Assembly (NCBI GenBank): GCA_900129595.1
Contig: FQWG01000004.1
Coordinates: 328,800 to 392,799 of the forward strand
From: Flavobacterium frigidimaris
GTDB lineage: Bacteria > Bacteroidota > Bacteroidia > Flavobacteriales > Flavobacteriaceae
Reading direction: 5' to 3'
DNA: 64,000 nt
Below, piece by piece: positions 61,974-64,000 of this stretch; positions within the stretch are counted from its first letter, which is position 1; each line of letters starts with the position of its first letter. The notes beneath the pieces are model-generated. The model ran no database searches, was not told the DNA's origin, and saw only the letters and a list, made by a program, of their open reading frames with translations. Made by a program: the position numbers and the translations under genes.

Positions 61974-63158
61974 ATGAATGTATTAAAACGATGTGTTTTT
62001 GGAATCAGCTTATTAAGTCTGGCCGCAATTTCAGTTCAATGCAAAAACGATAAAAAAATGGATGCTACAACAGTTTCTTCAGATGAAAAAGCGACAGTTA
62101 CGATCGAAAAATCTTCTTACGGAACAACTTCAAAAGGAGAAAAAGTCGATAGTTACAAATTGAAAAACCAAAATGGGATGGAAGTTGACATCATCACTTT
62201 TGGCGGAAGAATTACAGATTTGAAAGTGCCTAATAAAGAAGGAGTTTCTGAAAATGTCGTAATCGGATTTAATTCTTTGGCACAATATGAAAAGGAAAAT
62301 CCATTCTTTGGCGCTTTGATCGGAAGATACGGAAACCGAATTGCAAAAGGGAAATTTACTTTAGACGGAAAAGAATATCAATTGGCAATCAATAATGCGC
62401 CAAATGCTTTACACGGTGGTCCGCAAGGATATTTTAATGTTGTTTGGAAAGCCGATGAGGTAAAATCAGGAACAGCAGCTACATTGAAATTATCGTATTT
62501 AAGTAAAGATATGGAAGAAGGATATCCTGGAAATCTTCAGGTTTTTGTAACCTATACATTGACAAATGATAATCAGTTGGAAGTTTTATACGAAGCAACA
62601 ACAGACAAGAAAACGGTGGTGAATCTGACGCAGCATTCTTATTTCAATCTATCGGGAGATTTTACAAAAACAATCTTAGATCACGAATTGACTTTAAATG
62701 CTGATAAGATTGTTCCGGTTGATGCAACTCTTATTCCAACAGGAAAATTAGAAGATGTTGCCAATACACCTTTCGATTTCAGAACTCCAAAATTAATTGG
62801 AAAAGACATCGAAGTAAAAAACGAACAATTAGAAAGAGGAAAAGGATACGATCATTGCTGGGTACTGAACAATCCTGAAAAGGGAAAAAAAATCATTGCA
62901 AAAGTATACCACGCAGCAAGCGGAAGAGTGCTGGAAATGACAACAGACGAGCCTGGAATTCAGTTTTACTCCGGAAATTTCCTTGACGGAACTTTACCAA
63001 CACCGAAAGGCGGTACTTTCGGACATAGAAGCGGACTTTGTTTGGAAACAGAACATTATCCGGATTCTCCAAATCAGAAAAACTTCCCGACTACGGTTCT
63101 AAACCCGGGAGAAAATTATAAAACTAAAACTACTTTTAAGTTTTCAGTGCAAAAATAA
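61974..63158 (+). CDS. Aldose 1-epimerase family lipoprotein
   Basis: 394 residues. A lipoprotein signal with Cys23 (ISVQC) precedes a linker and the GalM beta-sandwich: NALHGG, NLTQHSYFNLSGD with the catalytic His, and CLETEHYPDSPNQ with the catalytic Glu. It is an envelope mutarotase and, as the last arabinose gene, should speed interconversion of arabinose anomers released by the GH51 enzyme. A terminator follows. Confidence 0.92.
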   Translation: MNVLKRCVFGISLLSLAAISVQCKNDKKMDATTVSSDEKATVTIEKSSYGTTSKGEKVDSYKLKNQNGMEVDIITFGGRITDLKVPNKEGVSENVVIGFNSLAQYEKENPFFGALIGRYGNRIAKGKFTLDGKEYQLAINNAPNALHGGPQGYFNVVWKADEVKSGTAATLKLSYLSKDMEEGYPGNLQVFVTYTLTNDNQLEVLYEATTDKKTVVNLTQHSYFNLSGDFTKTILDHELTLNADKIVPVDATLIPTGKLEDVANTPFDFRTPKLIGKDIEVKNEQLERGKGYDHCWVLNNPEKGKKIIAKVYHAASGRVLEMTTDEPGIQFYSGNFLDGTLPTPKGGTFGHRSGLCLETEHYPDSPNQKNFPTTVLNPGENYKTKTTFKFSVQK

Positions 63159-63193
63159 TTTTTTAGAATTTGTTAATTAGTTCAATTCTCTAG

Positions 63194-63227
63194 AAAACCT
63201 CGAAAGTGATACTTTCGGGGTTTTTTT
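63194..63227 (+). terminator. Terminator of the arabinose operon
   Basis: AACCTCGAAAG/CTTTCGGGGTT stem with a 5-base loop and a run of seven T, 36 bases after the mutarotase stop. Confidence 0.9.
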
Positions 63228-63250
63228 ATGGGAAAACTGAAGAGAAATTG

Positions 63251-63315
63251 CACGCAAAGTCGCGAAGGCGCAAAGCTTTTTAGGTTTGTTTGTAAACTTT
63301 GCGTCTTCGCTCCTG
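63251..63315. repeat. Intergenic hairpin, CGCAAAG family
   Basis: GCAAAGTCGCGAAGGCGCAAAG (about 63254-63275) pairs in part with AAACTTTGCGTCTTCGCTCC (about 63294-63313). Same phrase family as 42022-42097. Confidence 0.7.
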
Positions 63316-63382
63316 GTAGTTATCGGGATTAATTCACGGGCATCTTTAAAAATCATAACTTAGCAATAGCAAAAAAACGATA

Positions 63383-63853
63383 ATGAAACATCTATTCAAA
63401 GCAGAAGCAAAATGGACTTCCAAACAAAATCAAGAAGATTCAACGAAAAGGTTTTACAGTAAAAGTCATCAAATTAAAATCGAAGGGAAACCTGTTTTAG
63501 ATATCTCGGCAGCCAAAGCATTCAAAGGCGATCCGGAATTATACAATCCCGAAGATTTGTTGCTAAGCAGTTTAGTTTCCTGTCACATGATGTCCTATTT
63601 ATATGTCTGCTCTCAAAACGCAATAGAAGTTCTGGAATATTCAGATAACGCCGAAGCCACGCTCGAAGTTTCTGCAGATGGGAGCGGTCGTTTTACAGAA
63701 GTGAGATTAAAACCTAAAGTAAAGATTTCAAATCCTGATAAAATAGCGTTGGCAATAGAATTGCATACAAAGGCGAACCAATTGTGTTTTATTGCTAATT
63801 CATGCAATTTTTCTGTTTTGCACGAGGGGAGTTGTGAGTTTTCTGCCATATAA
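63383..63853 (+). CDS. OsmC family peroxiredoxin-like protein
   Basis: 156 residues with the OsmC fold. Two Cys that fit the peroxide-reducing pair are in SSLVSCHMMSYL (Cys67) and LCFIANSCN (Cys135 and Cys141; the latter matches the usual second Cys). OsmC proteins reduce organic hydroperoxides. It is monocistronic; after its stop, 63854-64000 holds nothing I can name. Confidence 0.9.
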   Translation: MKHLFKAEAKWTSKQNQEDSTKRFYSKSHQIKIEGKPVLDISAAKAFKGDPELYNPEDLLLSSLVSCHMMSYLYVCSQNAIEVLEYSDNAEATLEVSADGSGRFTEVRLKPKVKISNPDKIALAIELHTKANQLCFIANSCNFSVLHEGSCEFSAI

Positions 63854-64000
63854 GTTATGTAAGTAAATATAACATTGTGTTGTAAAATGCCACCTGTTAA
63901 ATGAAGGATCAAACGCAAAGCTTGGGGATTAGCCAAAAAGATTAGATAATCTGAATAAGAAGAAATCTACTTTACGCACTCCTCTAAATTGACTTCTAAA

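Noticed and set aside
63613..63936. 107-codon minus-strand frame overlapping the OsmC gene
   Set aside because: Antisense to the OsmC domain with both catalytic Cys regions on the plus strand; no family resemblance.

Overview
The window reads as chromosomal DNA of a Flavobacterium close to F. johnsoniae (Bacteroidota). The reasons are the AT-rich codon use, a SusC/SusD pair, TAnnTTTG-type promoters, short-leader or leaderless starts, and above all a flexirubin-type pigment cluster with a tyrosine ammonia-lyase, DarA/DarB and many stand-alone ketosynthases and hot-dog dehydratases. No search was run; family names come from reading motifs, gene order and recalled homologues.

Layout. 1-2221 (+): end of a TPR protein, a DUF4292 lipoprotein and an EnvC-like murein hydrolase activator. 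2350-6939 (-): an isolated susD/susC pair. 7341-12294: CBS protein, rbfA plus a LolC/E-like permease, a MATE pump and a DusB-type synthase. 12472-45714 (-): about 30 genes of the flexirubin / aryl polyene-dialkylresorcinol cluster, with a divergent flavin-dependent halogenase-like gene at 45816-47075. 47151-53057 (-): an XRE regulator, a sodium/sugar symporter and galT-galK-galM, with a divergent GntR regulator. 54794-63158: a NUDIX-type arabinose regulator facing a GH51 arabinofuranosidase, araB, araD, araA and a lipoprotein mutarotase. The window ends with an OsmC gene.

How the pigment genes probably work together (inference from the known flexirubin and aryl polyene pathways). The ammonia-lyase makes 4-coumarate from tyrosine. 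The PaaK-like ligase activates it for an acyl carrier protein. Ketosynthases (one paired with a Cys-less chain-length-factor partner), the SDR ketoreductase and split-active-site dehydratases build the polyene. DarB and DarA make the dialkylresorcinol. Acyltransferases join or place the product, and the ABC and MMPL systems move it. The halogenase-like flavoprotein may chlorinate the aryl ring.

Most notable points: (i) hot-dog dehydratases with complementary half active sites; (ii) a halogenase candidate carrying WxWxIP and FxxPxxSxG; (iii) scars of gene loss and gain inside the cluster, namely a deacetylase fused by deletion to the tail of an outer-membrane barrel gene, and a RhuM plus broken Fic cargo with a second, eroded copy of the ketosynthase tail; (iv) a shared operator-like element at the arabinose promoters; (v) many phrase-like inverted repeats and a 180-bp tandem repeat between genes.
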